From: Niastella sp. | GTDB taxonomy: Bacteria > Bacteroidota > Bacteroidia > Chitinophagales > Chitinophagaceae | Assembly: GCA_017744515.1 (NCBI GenBank) | Contig: JAGIBF010000031.1 | Location: 1 to 64,000, forward strand | Direction: 5' to 3' | DNA: 64,000 nucleotides | Part shown: in pieces, positions 23,918-32,968 of the stretch | How the letters are laid out: each line of letters starts with the position of its first letter | How positions within the stretch are numbered: position 1 is the stretch's first letter | Notes under the pieces: model-generated | The model's input: the letters and a program-made list of their open reading frames with translations, nothing else | What the model was told of the DNA's origin: nothing | Database searches by the model: none | Translations under genes and position numbers: made by a program

Positions 23918-25401
23918 AGTACACTTATACCATCAAGATCAATTTTAAGGGAGGGATCATCTCACCCGGTGATTTGCTGAACATACTCATCGCAGCAGGT
24001 AAAGCCGGTATTACGGAAGTACGGTTTGGCCTGCGCCAGCAATTGCTGTTTGATGTGGTGAATGAGGATTATCCGGTATTGCAGGAACAGTTGCAGCAAC
24101 TGGACGTGGATTATGAAATAAACGAAGAGCGTTATCCCAACATAGTCAGCTCCTACCCTGCTGAAGAGTTGTTCATCAAGCAGACCTGGCTTAGTGAAGG
24201 CGTATACAAAGACATTTTCGACCTTGTAGATTACCGGCCCCGGCTGAAGATCAATATATCTGACAGCAACCAGAGCTTTACCCCATTGCTGACCGGCAAT
24301 ATCAATTGGGTGGCATCTGCCCTGAGTCCACACTTCTGGCACCTGTTTATCCGCTTTCCCCGCACCAACGTTATTTACGAGTGGAAAGAGATGGTGTACA
24401 CCAATGATGTTGCCCGTATGTCAAAACACATCGAGACGCTAATCTTTCAACATGCCGATCTATTCTATGACAACGCGCAAGCCAATGGCGACGATCTATT
24501 CCAACGTGTAAGACAAGAAAGCTATATCACCAAGGCCGCCGAAGCGCCGGCAAAGCTCCCTGCTTTTAACCTACCTTATTATGAAGGTCTAAACCGGTAC
24601 CATGATAAATACTGGCTGGGCATTTACCGGCGGGATGAGTTGTTCCATGTTTCTTTCCTAAAAGACATTTGCCGCCTTTGCCTGGAAACTAAGATCGGGC
24701 AGGTATGTTCTACGCCCTGGAAGTCGCTCATCATTAAAAACATTACGGAGAAAGACCGCCACTTGTGGAACAACCTGCTGGCACGTCACCAAGTGAACGT
24801 TCGCCACGCCGCCAATGAACTCAACTTCCAGGTGGAAGACAATTGTCAGGAAGGATTGAAACTAAAGCGTTATCTGCTGCAACGACTGAATAATGAAGAC
24901 ACCCGTACATTCGGCATCTGCATCGGTATCAAAACAAGGCGCAAGAGCGAAGTATTCAGCAGCATCCTGGTGAGGCGCAGACCACTGTTTACTATTGGAG
25001 GTTTTGGGTTATTCTTTGTATATGATATTTTATGTGCGCAAGACTTCAACCCCAATGAGCGCACCGGCTTTGTATTCAGCAGCGGCAATCCCCGATTCCT
25101 GCTGGCAGAACAGCTGCGCAGGGCTATTCTGCTCTACTACAAGCAGCAGATCAATAACATCGTGGCGCAGGAAAAAGCCAATGTCCCCAAGAAGGAAACA
25201 GTCCATGTGAGAGAAAGTATTACCCAGGCATACCAGTGTAAGCATTGCCTCACTGTATACGATGAGTCTTTTGGCGAACCGGACAATGGGATACCTTTAG
25301 GAACAACATTCCAATCACTTCCTACCCATTATTGCTGTCCATTATGTGAGGCGGAGAAGAGTGAGTTTGTGGGGATAGAGCTAATTTATGCAGTTAACTA
25401 A
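23914..25401 (+). CDS. Siroheme-reductase-like protein with C-terminal rubredoxin
   Basis: A 495-residue cytoplasmic protein. The N-terminus (about 10-75, with GITEVRFGLRQQLLFDV) resembles the ferredoxin-like half domain of nitrite/sulfite reductases, and the middle part follows that fold's layout. The siroheme/[4Fe-4S] ligand pattern C-x5-C / C-x3-C is absent; the only mid-protein cysteines are C-x2-C-x8-C and isolated ones. The C-terminus is a rubredoxin: C442-x2-C445 and C475-P-L-C478. It overlaps the nitrate reductase by four bases, so it is probably an electron carrier or partner for it rather than a nitrite reductase. Its function has to be inferred; the fold call is moderate. Confidence 0.78.
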   Translation: MKYTYTIKINFKGGIISPGDLLNILIAAGKAGITEVRFGLRQQLLFDVVNEDYPVLQEQLQQLDVDYEINEERYPNIVSSYPAEELFIKQTWLSEGVYKDIFDLVDYRPRLKINISDSNQSFTPLLTGNINWVASALSPHFWHLFIRFPRTNVIYEWKEMVYTNDVARMSKHIETLIFQHADLFYDNAQANGDDLFQRVRQESYITKAAEAPAKLPAFNLPYYEGLNRYHDKYWLGIYRRDELFHVSFLKDICRLCLETKIGQVCSTPWKSLIIKNITEKDRHLWNNLLARHQVNVRHAANELNFQVEDNCQEGLKLKRYLLQRLNNEDTRTFGICIGIKTRRKSEVFSSILVRRRPLFTIGGFGLFFVYDILCAQDFNPNERTGFVFSSGNPRFLLAEQLRRAILLYYKQQINNIVAQEKANVPKKETVHVRESITQAYQCKHCLTVYDESFGEPDNGIPLGTTFQSLPTHYCCPLCEAEKSEFVGIELIYAVN

Positions 25402-25419
25402 CGTTATCTTTGGGTCTCT

Positions 25420-26622
25420 ATGCCCTTTTCAACATTGGTCGCCCACTTGGTGCAACGACCTGCCGTAGAACATACAGGTCTGTCCCGGGAAAATGCAAGA
25501 TTCAACGCATTAACGGGGTTTCGCTGTCTGGCAGCCTGCCTGGTGTTCGTTTACCACAACCGTAAGTACTGGCGTTCTCAACTGCATCCTGAAATACTTC
25601 GCTTCATCAATGAGCTACATATTGGGGTATCGCTGTTCTTCGTCCTCAGTGGTTTTCTTATTGCTTATACTTACGGCGAAAAGCCTTTACGTTCATATGG
25701 CTCCTATGGCAAGTATATTCTTTTGCGCATTGCCCGGATCATGCCTTTATACTGGCTTATACTGACGTGCTATTACCTGGATCATCCGTATGGGAAAGGG
25801 GCCTTCACCTGGCTTACTTATTCACTGGCACACGCTTTCTCGAATGCCCATAATCTTGATGGGCTTGCACAAGCCTGGTCGTTGAATATGGAAATGATCT
25901 TTTACCTGCTGGCTCCCTTGTTATGTATGCTGCAACGGAAACACGTGATCTATCTACTTGCTTTTCTGGTTGCCTTATTTTTTCTTGCATGGGGTGTTGG
26001 TTACACCTGGTTTAAGATAAACGGGAATCCACAGAAATACCTTTATCCCATAAATTTCTTACTGCATTCAACCTTCTTTGGCCGCTGTTCCGAATTCCTG
26101 GCAGGCATGCTACTGGCATCAATCTGGAAAAGCGGGAGCCTGACACTATTGAAGCAACTGCCTCATAAAACACTGATCGGTTTCACGGGTATTTTTATTA
26201 CCAGTTATGCCATTGGCCTATTTCAAAAAAACACCTACGTACATGGAACAGACACTATTCCCGGCCTGGTCACTTCTCTATTGGTGCTACCGGCATTTAC
26301 TATCATAGTTTTTGCCGGGCTGATGCAAGAAAGAAACCTGGTACAACGCTTTTTTGCTTCACGGGTTATGGTATTGTTGGGAAATGCTTCTTTTGCTTTT
26401 TACCTTATTCACATCAGCTATGTAAATATGAAGATCAAATCGTGGGTATTACTCCCCGATAGGAACTTCATATTGCTTTGGATAGCAGCGATTATACTGT
26501 ATTTGTTCGTGGAAAAACCCACCTATCAACTTTGTCGCCGATGGCTGAGCCGTGGCGCCAACCGTAGTAAGAATCAGACTCCCCTCCTTGCTACAACCCA
26601 TTCAACTCCGCATGTGCATTAA
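25420..26622 (+). CDS. Acyltransferase family 3 membrane protein
   Basis: A 400-residue integral membrane protein of the acyltransferase-3 (OafA/YrhL-like) family, which transfers acetyl or other acyl groups to surface sugars. Hallmarks: a first segment FNALTGFRCLAA followed by a His (VYHNRKYW), GVSLFFVLSGFL in helix 2 and about ten hydrophobic helices. It begins 18 bases after the rubredoxin gene, so read-through from the nitrate operon is likely, but its activity has no clear tie to nitrate. Its 3' end overlaps mobA by 32 bases on the opposite strand. Confidence 0.88.
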   Translation: MPFSTLVAHLVQRPAVEHTGLSRENARFNALTGFRCLAACLVFVYHNRKYWRSQLHPEILRFINELHIGVSLFFVLSGFLIAYTYGEKPLRSYGSYGKYILLRIARIMPLYWLILTCYYLDHPYGKGAFTWLTYSLAHAFSNAHNLDGLAQAWSLNMEMIFYLLAPLLCMLQRKHVIYLLAFLVALFFLAWGVGYTWFKINGNPQKYLYPINFLLHSTFFGRCSEFLAGMLLASIWKSGSLTLLKQLPHKTLIGFTGIFITSYAIGLFQKNTYVHGTDTIPGLVTSLLVLPAFTIIVFAGLMQERNLVQRFFASRVMVLLGNASFAFYLIHISYVNMKIKSWVLLPDRNFILLWIAAIILYLFVEKPTYQLCRRWLSRGANRSKNQTPLLATTHSTPHVH

Positions 26623-27172
26623 AATTTCTGAAGTACTGTTCCTGACCAGGCTGCAGAGGTATGAAATGCACAGCTAAATGCTCAAGCATAAACTTCATGC
26701 TATGTCTTGTCAGCTCATTGTTGTGGTAGCTTTGTAAAGTAGCAGCTAATGCTTTTGTTTTGTAGATGGCGCATAAGGGTTCCGGCTCTCCCTGGTTGGT
26801 AAATACGTAAGCATCTTTATCTCCAAACTTACCGGCGGTCATCAGTTGTTCCAACACAGCGCTATCCATCAGCGGCATATCGCAGGCCAATACCAGTAAA
26901 TCTTCTCCGGGGTAGCGCTCATGTACACTTAACACGCCAACCAGTGGGCCATGAATATCCAGCCTGTCGTTGTCCTTTACCAATTGCTCTACCGGGAAAA
27001 CAGCCGGATAGGTTTCGTATTGAAGGGCATTGACTGAAAGGACGACTGGCAACTGTAAAGCCATCAGCTTATCCAGAGCTGTTTGCGCCCAGGATTTCGC
27101 CTCCAGCTTGATCAGACCTTTATCGGTTCCCATCCGGGAACTTTGTCCGCCGCATAATACAACTCCTACCAT
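26591..27172 (-). CDS. mobA: Molybdenum cofactor guanylyltransferase
   Basis: A 193-residue enzyme that adds GMP to molybdopterin to make the bis-MGD cofactor needed by the nitrate reductase upstream. The nucleotidyltransferase signature is clear: VLCGGQSSRMGTDKGLI at residues about 5-21, and LACDMPLMD in the middle. The stop codon lies within the 3' end of the acyltransferase gene (convergent overlap). It is divergent from a TetR-family gene; a -7 element and a palindrome sit between the two. Confidence 0.95.
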   Translation of the reverse strand: MVGVVLCGGQSSRMGTDKGLIKLEAKSWAQTALDKLMALQLPVVLSVNALQYETYPAVFPVEQLVKDNDRLDIHGPLVGVLSVHERYPGEDLLVLACDMPLMDSAVLEQLMTAGKFGDKDAYVFTNQGEPEPLCAIYKTKALAATLQSYHNNELTRHSMKFMLEHLAVHFIPLQPGQEQYFRNFNAHAELNGL

Positions 27173-27189
27173 ATCGCATAATTACCCCA

Positions 27190-27215
27190 CAAAAATATCT
27201 TATATTCAATAAGAT
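27190..27215 (-). promoter_or_regulatory. mobA promoter with overlapping palindrome
   Basis: On the minus strand, TATTTTTG (27197-27190) is an exact TAnnTTTG element, 18 bases before mobA. Directly upstream and overlapping by one base is the inverted repeat ATCTTAT-ATTCA-ATAAGAT (27197-27215). A dyad placed in the spacer between -33 and -7 is typical of a repressor operator; the divergent TetR-family gene is the obvious candidate. Confidence 0.6.
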
Positions 27216-27307
27216 TAAGCCTTTTTAATGTGCTGAATAAATCAGCAAATCGTTCGTAAATTAGATAAACAACAGCCCACACTCAACGAAAACCGCTTGC
27301 AACCATT

Positions 27308-27901
27308 ATGGGCATCAAAGAACGTAAAGAACGCTCCAAAGTCAAGGTCCACGCAGACATCCTCAAGGCTGCCTTGTGTATCATCAAACTGGAAGGATGT
27401 TCAGCGCTTAGTATGCGCAGGATCGCTGAAAGTATCGAATACGCAGTCCCGGTCATCTACGAACATTTTGAGAATAAAGAAGCCATTCTCGTCGAACTCT
27501 GCCGGCAAGGTTACGAAACACTGATCAGTCAGGTCAACAAGCATAGCAAAGGCATCGCTGCTCCCCGGGAAAGGCTGGAAATCATCCTCAATACGCTATG
27601 GGAATTCGCCAACAAAGAGCAGGAGCTTTATCAACTGATGTATTCCGTAGGCATCGGCTGTAACAATGTGAAACAAACATTCCCCGAAGTCATCACCTTC
27701 AACAGGATGGTGAAGGATGAGATCAGGACGCTGCCCGCAATCGCCAAAGGCAAATTAGCCGAAGACCGGTTGCAATGCAAATACCTCACCTGTGTATCTG
27801 TAGTGCACGGTCTTGTTTCGGTCAATTATTTTATGAAAGACATCGATCCTGCCATCAACCGGAAAGTGCTGAAAGATGCGATCGATCATATCGTGCATTA
27901 A
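27308..27901 (+). CDS. TetR/AcrR-family transcriptional regulator
   Basis: A 197-residue repressor-type protein. The N-terminal helix-turn-helix (about 10-60) has the family pattern ALCIIKLEGCSALSMRRIAE followed by VPVIYEHFENKEAILVEL. The C-terminal half is an all-alpha ligand domain of unclear specificity. The gene is divergent from mobA with a 7-bp inverted repeat between them and sits between molybdenum cofactor genes on both sides, so control of mobA is a fair guess. The ligand is unknown. Confidence 0.9.
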   Translation: MGIKERKERSKVKVHADILKAALCIIKLEGCSALSMRRIAESIEYAVPVIYEHFENKEAILVELCRQGYETLISQVNKHSKGIAAPRERLEIILNTLWEFANKEQELYQLMYSVGIGCNNVKQTFPEVITFNRMVKDEIRTLPAIAKGKLAEDRLQCKYLTCVSVVHGLVSVNYFMKDIDPAINRKVLKDAIDHIVH

Positions 27902-27954
27902 TATAAGCCCCAATCAACATTGAAGACACTAAAGCAGTTTAACGGCAGGATTAA

Positions 27955-28869
27955 TCAATCATGCCGCATCCCTTCTGCCACACGGAAAACATGCAGGATA
28001 TAAGGAAACAAGGCATCCATCGTTTCAGCCGCTCCACGGGTAGAGCCGGGCAATGTTATTACCAACGTGTTACCAATAAACCCCGCTACTCCCCTGCTCA
28101 ACATAGCATACGGAGTGCGGTCCTGGCCATAACTGCGTGCAGCTTCCATGATGCCGGGAACAGCTCTGTCGAGTAACGGCGTGATGGCTTCGGGCGTCAC
28201 ATCGCGCGGGGAAAGGCCGGTGCCGCCGGTAAATAAAACAAGGTGATAATTTTCATTGCTGAGCTGACCGGCTTTCTCCTGTATCAATGCAAACTCATCG
28301 GGGATGATCTCGTACAAAGCGGTGGACAGCCCATGCTTCTCCAGCTTCTCCATGATAGCCTTTCCGGCGGAATCCTGCTTGCTGCCTGCCGAAACGCTAT
28401 CAGAACAAACAATAACCGCACAACGCAACAAGGCAGCTTTGCCGGCATCTTTAAAATCAGTTTTGCCGCCTTTCTTCTGCTGCAGGCCGATCTCACTTAC
28501 CACCACTCCCTTATCGATCGGCTTCAGCATATCATACATGGTCAATGCCGTAATGGCAGCACCGTGCATAGCTTCTACTTCCACGCCTGTTTTATAGATG
28601 GTGTGCACCTCTACTGAAATAATAACCGTAAGCTCTTCTATTGCATAGGTAATGGCCGTATACTCTACCGGCAGTGGATGACAATCGGGAATGACATCAC
28701 TGGTCTTCTTCACCGCCAGCAGACCAGCTGCACGGGCAAACTCAAACACATCGCCTTTGGGTACTTTCCTGTCTTGGATAGCCTGGATGGTTTCAGGTTT
28801 CGATACCGTGAGGCGGGCCGTAGCGATAGCTGTACGCAGGCTGCTGACCTTGGGAGTGATGTTTACCAT
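27955..28869 (-). CDS. moaCB: Bifunctional MoaC-MoaB fusion
   Basis: A 304-residue fusion in molybdenum cofactor synthesis. Residues 1-150 are MoaC, which with MoaA makes cyclic pyranopterin monophosphate; seen are [29 protein letters not shown] and the Lys-rich closing KKGGKTDF. Residues about 160-304 are a MoaB/MogA domain that adenylylates molybdopterin, with [26 protein letters not shown] and the closing [12 protein letters not shown]. Such MoaCB fusions are usual in Bacteroidota. It is the last gene of the leftward moa operon; moaE ends two bases upstream. Confidence 0.95.
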   Translation of the reverse strand: MVNITPKVSSLRTAIATARLTVSKPETIQAIQDRKVPKGDVFEFARAAGLLAVKKTSDVIPDCHPLPVEYTAITYAIEELTVIISVEVHTIYKTGVEVEAMHGAAITALTMYDMLKPIDKGVVVSEIGLQQKKGGKTDFKDAGKAALLRCAVIVCSDSVSAGSKQDSAGKAIMEKLEKHGLSTALYEIIPDEFALIQEKAGQLSNENYHLVLFTGGTGLSPRDVTPEAITPLLDRAVPGIMEAARSYGQDRTPYAMLSRGVAGFIGNTLVITLPGSTRGAAETMDALFPYILHVFRVAEGMRHD

Positions 28870-28871
28870 GC

Positions 28872-29312
28872 TTATTTATTTTCCTTCCACTGGTGTGTTT
28901 CGTTATCAAATATTTCCCGGCCCCAGATGGGCAGCTCGTTCTTGATGCGCTCCACCACTTCTTCGCAGGCCGCAATGGCTGCTTTGCGATGACCGGAAGA
29001 AGTGAAAACAAACAGGCATATATCGCCTGCTTTCACAGCTCCGAGGCTGTGGTGAATGTGCATGCAGGTAAGGGAATATTTACTGAAGATGTCCTCGCGG
29101 ATAATGTGCATCTTTTCCAACGCCATTTCTTCGTAGGTGGTGTATTCGATCGCAGTTACCGTCTTGCCATCTATCCTGTCGCTACGTACCTGTCCCATGA
29201 AAATACTATGGGCGCCGATATCGGTTTTGGTGCTGTGCTTCTGTATACTCTCTGCTACAAAAGCCGGCGCAATGGCACCTTGCATAAATATGTTTTTGAT
29301 CTTCTTTTCCAT
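28872..29312 (-). CDS. moaE: Molybdopterin synthase catalytic subunit
   Basis: A 146-residue large subunit of molybdopterin synthase, which with thiocarboxylated MoaD puts the dithiolene sulfurs on the pterin. Family segments include [13 protein letters not shown], the [11 protein letters not shown] loop and the active-site stretch [12 protein letters not shown], with the lysine before PIW. An ORF extension reaches 29363, but the ATG at 29312 (MEKKIKNIF) gives the normal N-terminus. It sits 19 bases after moaD in a tight operon. Confidence 0.95.
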   Translation of the reverse strand: MEKKIKNIFMQGAIAPAFVAESIQKHSTKTDIGAHSIFMGQVRSDRIDGKTVTAIEYTTYEEMALEKMHIIREDIFSKYSLTCMHIHHSLGAVKAGDICLFVFTSSGHRKAAIAACEEVVERIKNELPIWGREIFDNETHQWKENK

Positions 29313-29331
29313 AGTTAAACGATAAAACCGG

Positions 29332-29565
29332 TTATCCACCTGAATAGGGAGGCAATAAGGCAATTACAGATGAGGGTTGTAATACTGTATTGCCTGTGGC
29401 CACATCTTTATCCACCGCTACCAGGTATGGAATACTTTGTAGGGAGGGGAACATGGTCTCCAGCTTACGCCGCAATGCGTCCGTGTCAGCCACCTGATCT
29501 ACTTCGAGGGTTTGACTGCCCGCCATCTCTGCAAACTGGCCAAAAAGCCGGATAATTAGTGCCAT
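29332..29565 (-). CDS. moaD: Molybdopterin synthase sulfur carrier subunit
   Basis: A 77-residue ubiquitin-like protein. The C-terminus ends LPPYSGG: the terminal Gly-Gly is adenylylated and thiocarboxylated, and feeds sulfur to MoaE. Length and beta-grasp pattern (LFGQFAEMAG near the start) fit MoaD. Located between the TauE-type gene and moaE on the same strand. No moeB adenylyltransferase is seen in the window. Confidence 0.93.
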   Translation of the reverse strand: MALIIRLFGQFAEMAGSQTLEVDQVADTDALRRKLETMFPSLQSIPYLVAVDKDVATGNTVLQPSSVIALLPPYSGG

Positions 29566-29579
29566 GATGACAAAGTTAC

Positions 29580-30320
29580 TTAGCTTTTGAATAGTAAATG
29601 AAAGATGGCTACCAGCAATACTGCCACCAGGATATACTTCAGCACGCTTTGTTTTAGTTTGGCAGCTCCCAGGTAAGAACCCGCCAGACCACCGGCAAAA
29701 GCTATTCCGATATAGGCGTACATGGCAGGCGTAAAGGATAGCGTGCCTGCATGGTATTGACCAATCAGTCCTGCCACTGAATTGAGGAAAATAAAAATGG
29801 CGCTGATGGCAGCTGTTTGTTTTTGATTGGTCCAGTGAAGCAATAACAGGATGGGAGAAAGAATAACACCACCGCCAATGCCAATAAGGCCCGATACAAA
29901 GCCAATCGATCCGCCGATAATGAACAAAGCGATCCGGTTGGCCGGACGTGCTTTTCCTGCGCCAGTCTTTTCCGGCAGCAGGAAACGGAGCACCGATAGC
30001 AGCAGCATGATGCCCAATATCTTTTTATAAATCCCGGTTTGTATAGTGATCAACGCGCCTACGTACGACATAGGAATGGAAGCTACCACCAGTGGCCAGC
30101 AGATCTCTTTTTTGAAATGCTGTGCCCTGTAATACTGCACAAAAGAAGCCCCCGCAACGAAAAGATTTAATACCAGTGCAGTAGGACGCATCACAGCTAC
30201 CGACATGCCAAATAAAGCCATCAAAGCCAGGTATCCGCTGGCGCCACCATGTCCTACGGAAGCATATAAAAAAGCCACCAGCAATAAAAGACAGAAGAAG
30301 AGTATTTGCGTTATATCCAT
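29580..30320 (-). CDS. TauE/SafE-type sulfite/anion permease
   Basis: A 246-residue inner-membrane protein with about eight hydrophobic segments of the TauE/SafE (DUF81) family, which exports sulfite or organosulfur anions. Family features: GHGGASGYLALMAL in the first helix repeat and IGIGGGVILSPILL in the second, the internal duplication typical of the group. It lies inside the moa/moe operon (3 bases from moeA, 14 from moaD), an unusual place. It may move a sulfur or oxyanion species linked to cofactor synthesis; the cargo is not known. Confidence 0.9.
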   Translation of the reverse strand: MDITQILFFCLLLLVAFLYASVGHGGASGYLALMALFGMSVAVMRPTALVLNLFVAGASFVQYYRAQHFKKEICWPLVVASIPMSYVGALITIQTGIYKKILGIMLLLSVLRFLLPEKTGAGKARPANRIALFIIGGSIGFVSGLIGIGGGVILSPILLLLHWTNQKQTAAISAIFIFLNSVAGLIGQYHAGTLSFTPAMYAYIGIAFAGGLAGSYLGAAKLKQSVLKYILVAVLLVAIFHLLFKS

Positions 30321-30323
30321 TGC

Positions 30324-31535
30324 TTATACGGGTAATAAATGTACTTCTACCATTTGTCCTTTCAGTATATCTCCCGTCTCTTCCGGCACAACGATCAAAC
30401 AATTGCCCACCGCAAAGGAATGCATGCGGAATGATTCCTGCGCCTGCAATACCCGCACTCCTTCTTTATCCCAATAGCCTTTCAGGAACTGGGTAAGTCC
30501 CGGCTTCCTATGAAAATCATTGAGCAGGCGCATTTGCATCACAGGCAGGGCAGGTTGCGGATAACCCATCTGCTCGCGTATGCAAGGGTATACGTATTCG
30601 TAAAAGCAGGTCAATACAGAAGAAGGATTACCGGGCAGACCAAATACCAGCTGCTCATCTCTTTTACCAAAGTATAGTGGTTTGCCGGGCCTTTGCCGCA
30701 GCTTGTGAAAAATTTGTGTTACGCCGCAGGTTTCCAATGCCTGGGCTACGTAGTCGTAGTTACCAACACTAACTCCGCCGGTGATCAATACCATGTCTGA
30801 AGCAGATAAAGCAGCTGCAACAGTTTGCAGTAGTATATCGAAATCATCTTCTGCGGTCATCACCGCAACAGGACCTACCTGCATTTGCTGCAAGGCCGTG
30901 CGCAGGGTATAAGAGTTGGATTCATACACTTGCCCATATTCCAGGGAAGCACCGGGCTTTTGCAGTTCATCGCCTGTAACGATAATGGTAATAGATGGTG
31001 ATGGATACACAGCCACTTTATGCATACCCATGCCTGCCAGGAAACCTATCGCGGCAGGCGTCAGCAAAGCGCCGTTGGGCAATGCCAGCTCACCAGCCCT
31101 TATTTCAGCACCGATACCTCTTACATTAAAGCCCGGTTGCAGTTCGACATCATCGATGATCAGTTCATTGCCATTTACACGCACTTTTTCCTGCATCACC
31201 ACCGTATCGGCTCCGGCTGGTAATGGCGCTCCTGTAAAAATGCGGGCAGCCTGTCCGGCTGTGATGGTCAGCGGTGCCTTAGCGCCCGCTGCCATTTCCC
31301 CGGCAATCTGCAGAGGTTGTTGTTTCCAGGTATCATACCGGAATGCATAACCATCCATAGCGCTTTGTTCAAAAGCAGGAATGGATATGTCAGCATAGAT
31401 GCTGGCAGCCAGTACCTTTCCCAAGGCATTTTCAAGGGGAATGGTTATCGGCAATCCCAAAGTGGTGTTGGCTGATATCAATACTTTCGCCTGCTCGACA
31501 GATAGCATAGTAGAATTTTCTTTCTTGTTGCTCAT
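30324..31535 (-). CDS. moeA: Molybdopterin molybdenumtransferase
   Basis: A 403-residue cytoplasmic enzyme that inserts molybdate into adenylylated molybdopterin. The MoeA layout is clear: N-terminal domain with QSAMDGYAF, the central MoaB-like domain with TGDEL and TGGVSVGNYD, then the C-terminal beta-barrel domain. The start at 31535 overlaps the upstream gene's stop by one base (TAATG), which supports translational coupling; an internal ATG at 31508 is also possible. Part of the leftward moa operon. Confidence 0.95.
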   Translation of the reverse strand: MSNKKENSTMLSVEQAKVLISANTTLGLPITIPLENALGKVLAASIYADISIPAFEQSAMDGYAFRYDTWKQQPLQIAGEMAAGAKAPLTITAGQAARIFTGAPLPAGADTVVMQEKVRVNGNELIIDDVELQPGFNVRGIGAEIRAGELALPNGALLTPAAIGFLAGMGMHKVAVYPSPSITIIVTGDELQKPGASLEYGQVYESNSYTLRTALQQMQVGPVAVMTAEDDFDILLQTVAAALSASDMVLITGGVSVGNYDYVAQALETCGVTQIFHKLRQRPGKPLYFGKRDEQLVFGLPGNPSSVLTCFYEYVYPCIREQMGYPQPALPVMQMRLLNDFHRKPGLTQFLKGYWDKEGVRVLQAQESFRMHSFAVGNCLIVVPEETGDILKGQMVEVHLLPV

Positions 31536-31813
31536 TATTTCTTATCGGAATGTCCAAGACTTTTGGTGGGATTTACTACATCACGCACCAGTTGTTTCAA
31601 TTCTTTTATTTCGGGAAAGTGACCAGACTCTTTGCGGTCAAATACAATTTCGTCGTTGATATAGATCGTATAACGGCCACCTGTTTCGGAAGGCAGCAAG
31701 GTTACGCTCTTAATTTCTTCACTGAAGGTAGTCAGCAGTTCCTGGGCCATGTAAGCGGCCCTTAACATCCAGCCGCATTTGGGACAGTATTCAATCGTAA
31801 TGGTTGGTTTCAT
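31535..31813 (-). CDS. Rdx/SelW-like thioredoxin-fold protein
   Basis: A 92-residue protein of the Rdx (selenoprotein W/T/H-like) family with the redox motif C10-P-K-C13 near the N-terminus, where selenoproteins have Cys-x-x-Sec. It has the family's two-strand start (TITIEYCPKCGW), a GGRYTIYIND strand and a helix ending KQLVRDVV. Probable thiol oxidoreductase; the partner is not known. It sits directly ahead of moeA with stop/start overlap, a placement seen with molybdenum and selenium genes in several bacteria (my recollection). Confidence 0.85.
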   Translation of the reverse strand: MKPTITIEYCPKCGWMLRAAYMAQELLTTFSEEIKSVTLLPSETGGRYTIYINDEIVFDRKESGHFPEIKELKQLVRDVVNPTKSLGHSDKK

Positions 31814-31846
31814 GCAACAGTATAGGTAAAGGTTGGTATTGTTTGT

Positions 31847-31925
31847 AATCCTGTCACCCTGAGCTTGACGAAGGGCACTTTGAAAAGACTTCGACAGAGT
31901 TTATCCCATCATAGCGGGACTCAGT
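31847..31925. repeat. Interspersed palindromic repeat, degraded copy
   Basis: Contains CACCCTGAGCTTGACGAAGGGC (given in part: CCTGAGCTTGACGAAG) and, downstream, an imperfect inverted arm beginning ACTTCGACAGAGTTTATC and ending near a GGACTCAGTCTGACA stretch. The same element appears in better form at 50459-50549. It sits in the gap between moaA and the Rdx gene. Confidence 0.55.
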
Positions 31926-31938
31926 CTGACATTATATG

Positions 31939-32919
31939 TCAGCCACCAATGGCGATCATCGTTCTGTTCTGGATCGACTCAGGATCAGTGTGTGCAAAAT
32001 CAGTAACAAACTGCCCGCCACGCTCCGCTGCTTTTGTCCATATGCACTCCCGGATCAATGGCTCCAGGTCTTCTCCCTTGCGCAAAGCCCCTAACAGGTC
32101 TGTTTCTGTTTTGGAAAAGAGGCAGTTTTTCATTTTGCCATCTGCAGTAAGCCGCATGCGGTTGCAATCGCCACAGAAAGGCTTTGTCATGGTACTGATC
32201 ACGGCAAAGGTACCGGCATGACCTGTTACCTGGAAATTTTTAGCCGTATCATGCTTCTTATGGCGAATGGGTTCAAATGTGTAATCATGTGCTGCTATAT
32301 CCAATATCTCCTGCAAGCCGATCACCTTTTCATGGTCCCAGTGGTTGCCGGTAAAGGGCATAAATTCAATAAAACGGATATGCAGTGGCAGCTCTTTTGT
32401 TAGTGCAATAAATTGGGATATCTCATTATCATTCACACCCTTCATAGCTACTACATTCACTTTTACCCGCATACCCAGCTGCGCCATGAGGTGGATGTTC
32501 TTGTATACTTGTTGAAAGTTATCTCGTTTGGTAAGGAACAGGAACTTCTCTTGCTCCAAAGTGTCGAGGCTGATGTTGATAGAGCGCATGCCAGCTTGCT
32601 GCAAATCGTCAGCAAACTCATGCAATCGTATCCCATTGGTGGTCATAGTGAGTTCCACCGGATAGTTGCCCAGCTGCCTGATGATCTCACCCGCCCCTTT
32701 ACGTACCAACGGCTCACCACCAGTTAACCTGATCTTCTTTACACCCAACTTCACGAAAAGACCGGCAATGTGATCGATCTCATCCGGCTGCATGAGGTGC
32801 TTATTGGGAAGGCAGGCTATTTTTTCATCGGGCATGCAGTAGAAACAACGCAGGTTGCAGTTGTCGGTCAGCGAGATCCGCAAATAATCATGAACCCTGT
32901 TATAAGAATCAATCAGCAT
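31939..32919 (-). CDS. moaA: GTP 3',8-cyclase (radical SAM)
   Basis: A 326-residue radical-SAM enzyme that, with MoaC, turns GTP into cyclic pyranopterin monophosphate. The SAM cluster motif is C21-x3-C25-x2-C28 (NCNLRCFYCMP). The second [4Fe-4S] site is FCGDCNRMR then KNCLF. The C-terminus ends AIGG, the Gly-Gly tail needed for activity. First gene of the leftward cofactor operon, with a repeat-bearing 125-base gap before the Rdx gene. A TGAC-N4-GTCA dyad lies 50 bases upstream of its start. Confidence 0.96.
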   Translation of the reverse strand: MLIDSYNRVHDYLRISLTDNCNLRCFYCMPDEKIACLPNKHLMQPDEIDHIAGLFVKLGVKKIRLTGGEPLVRKGAGEIIRQLGNYPVELTMTTNGIRLHEFADDLQQAGMRSINISLDTLEQEKFLFLTKRDNFQQVYKNIHLMAQLGMRVKVNVVAMKGVNDNEISQFIALTKELPLHIRFIEFMPFTGNHWDHEKVIGLQEILDIAAHDYTFEPIRHKKHDTAKNFQVTGHAGTFAVISTMTKPFCGDCNRMRLTADGKMKNCLFSKTETDLLGALRKGEDLEPLIRECIWTKAAERGGQFVTDFAHTDPESIQNRTMIAIGG

Positions 32920-32968
32920 GCACTATTCAATTGATAATTAACCCATTATTAAGCCCATCACCTTATCC

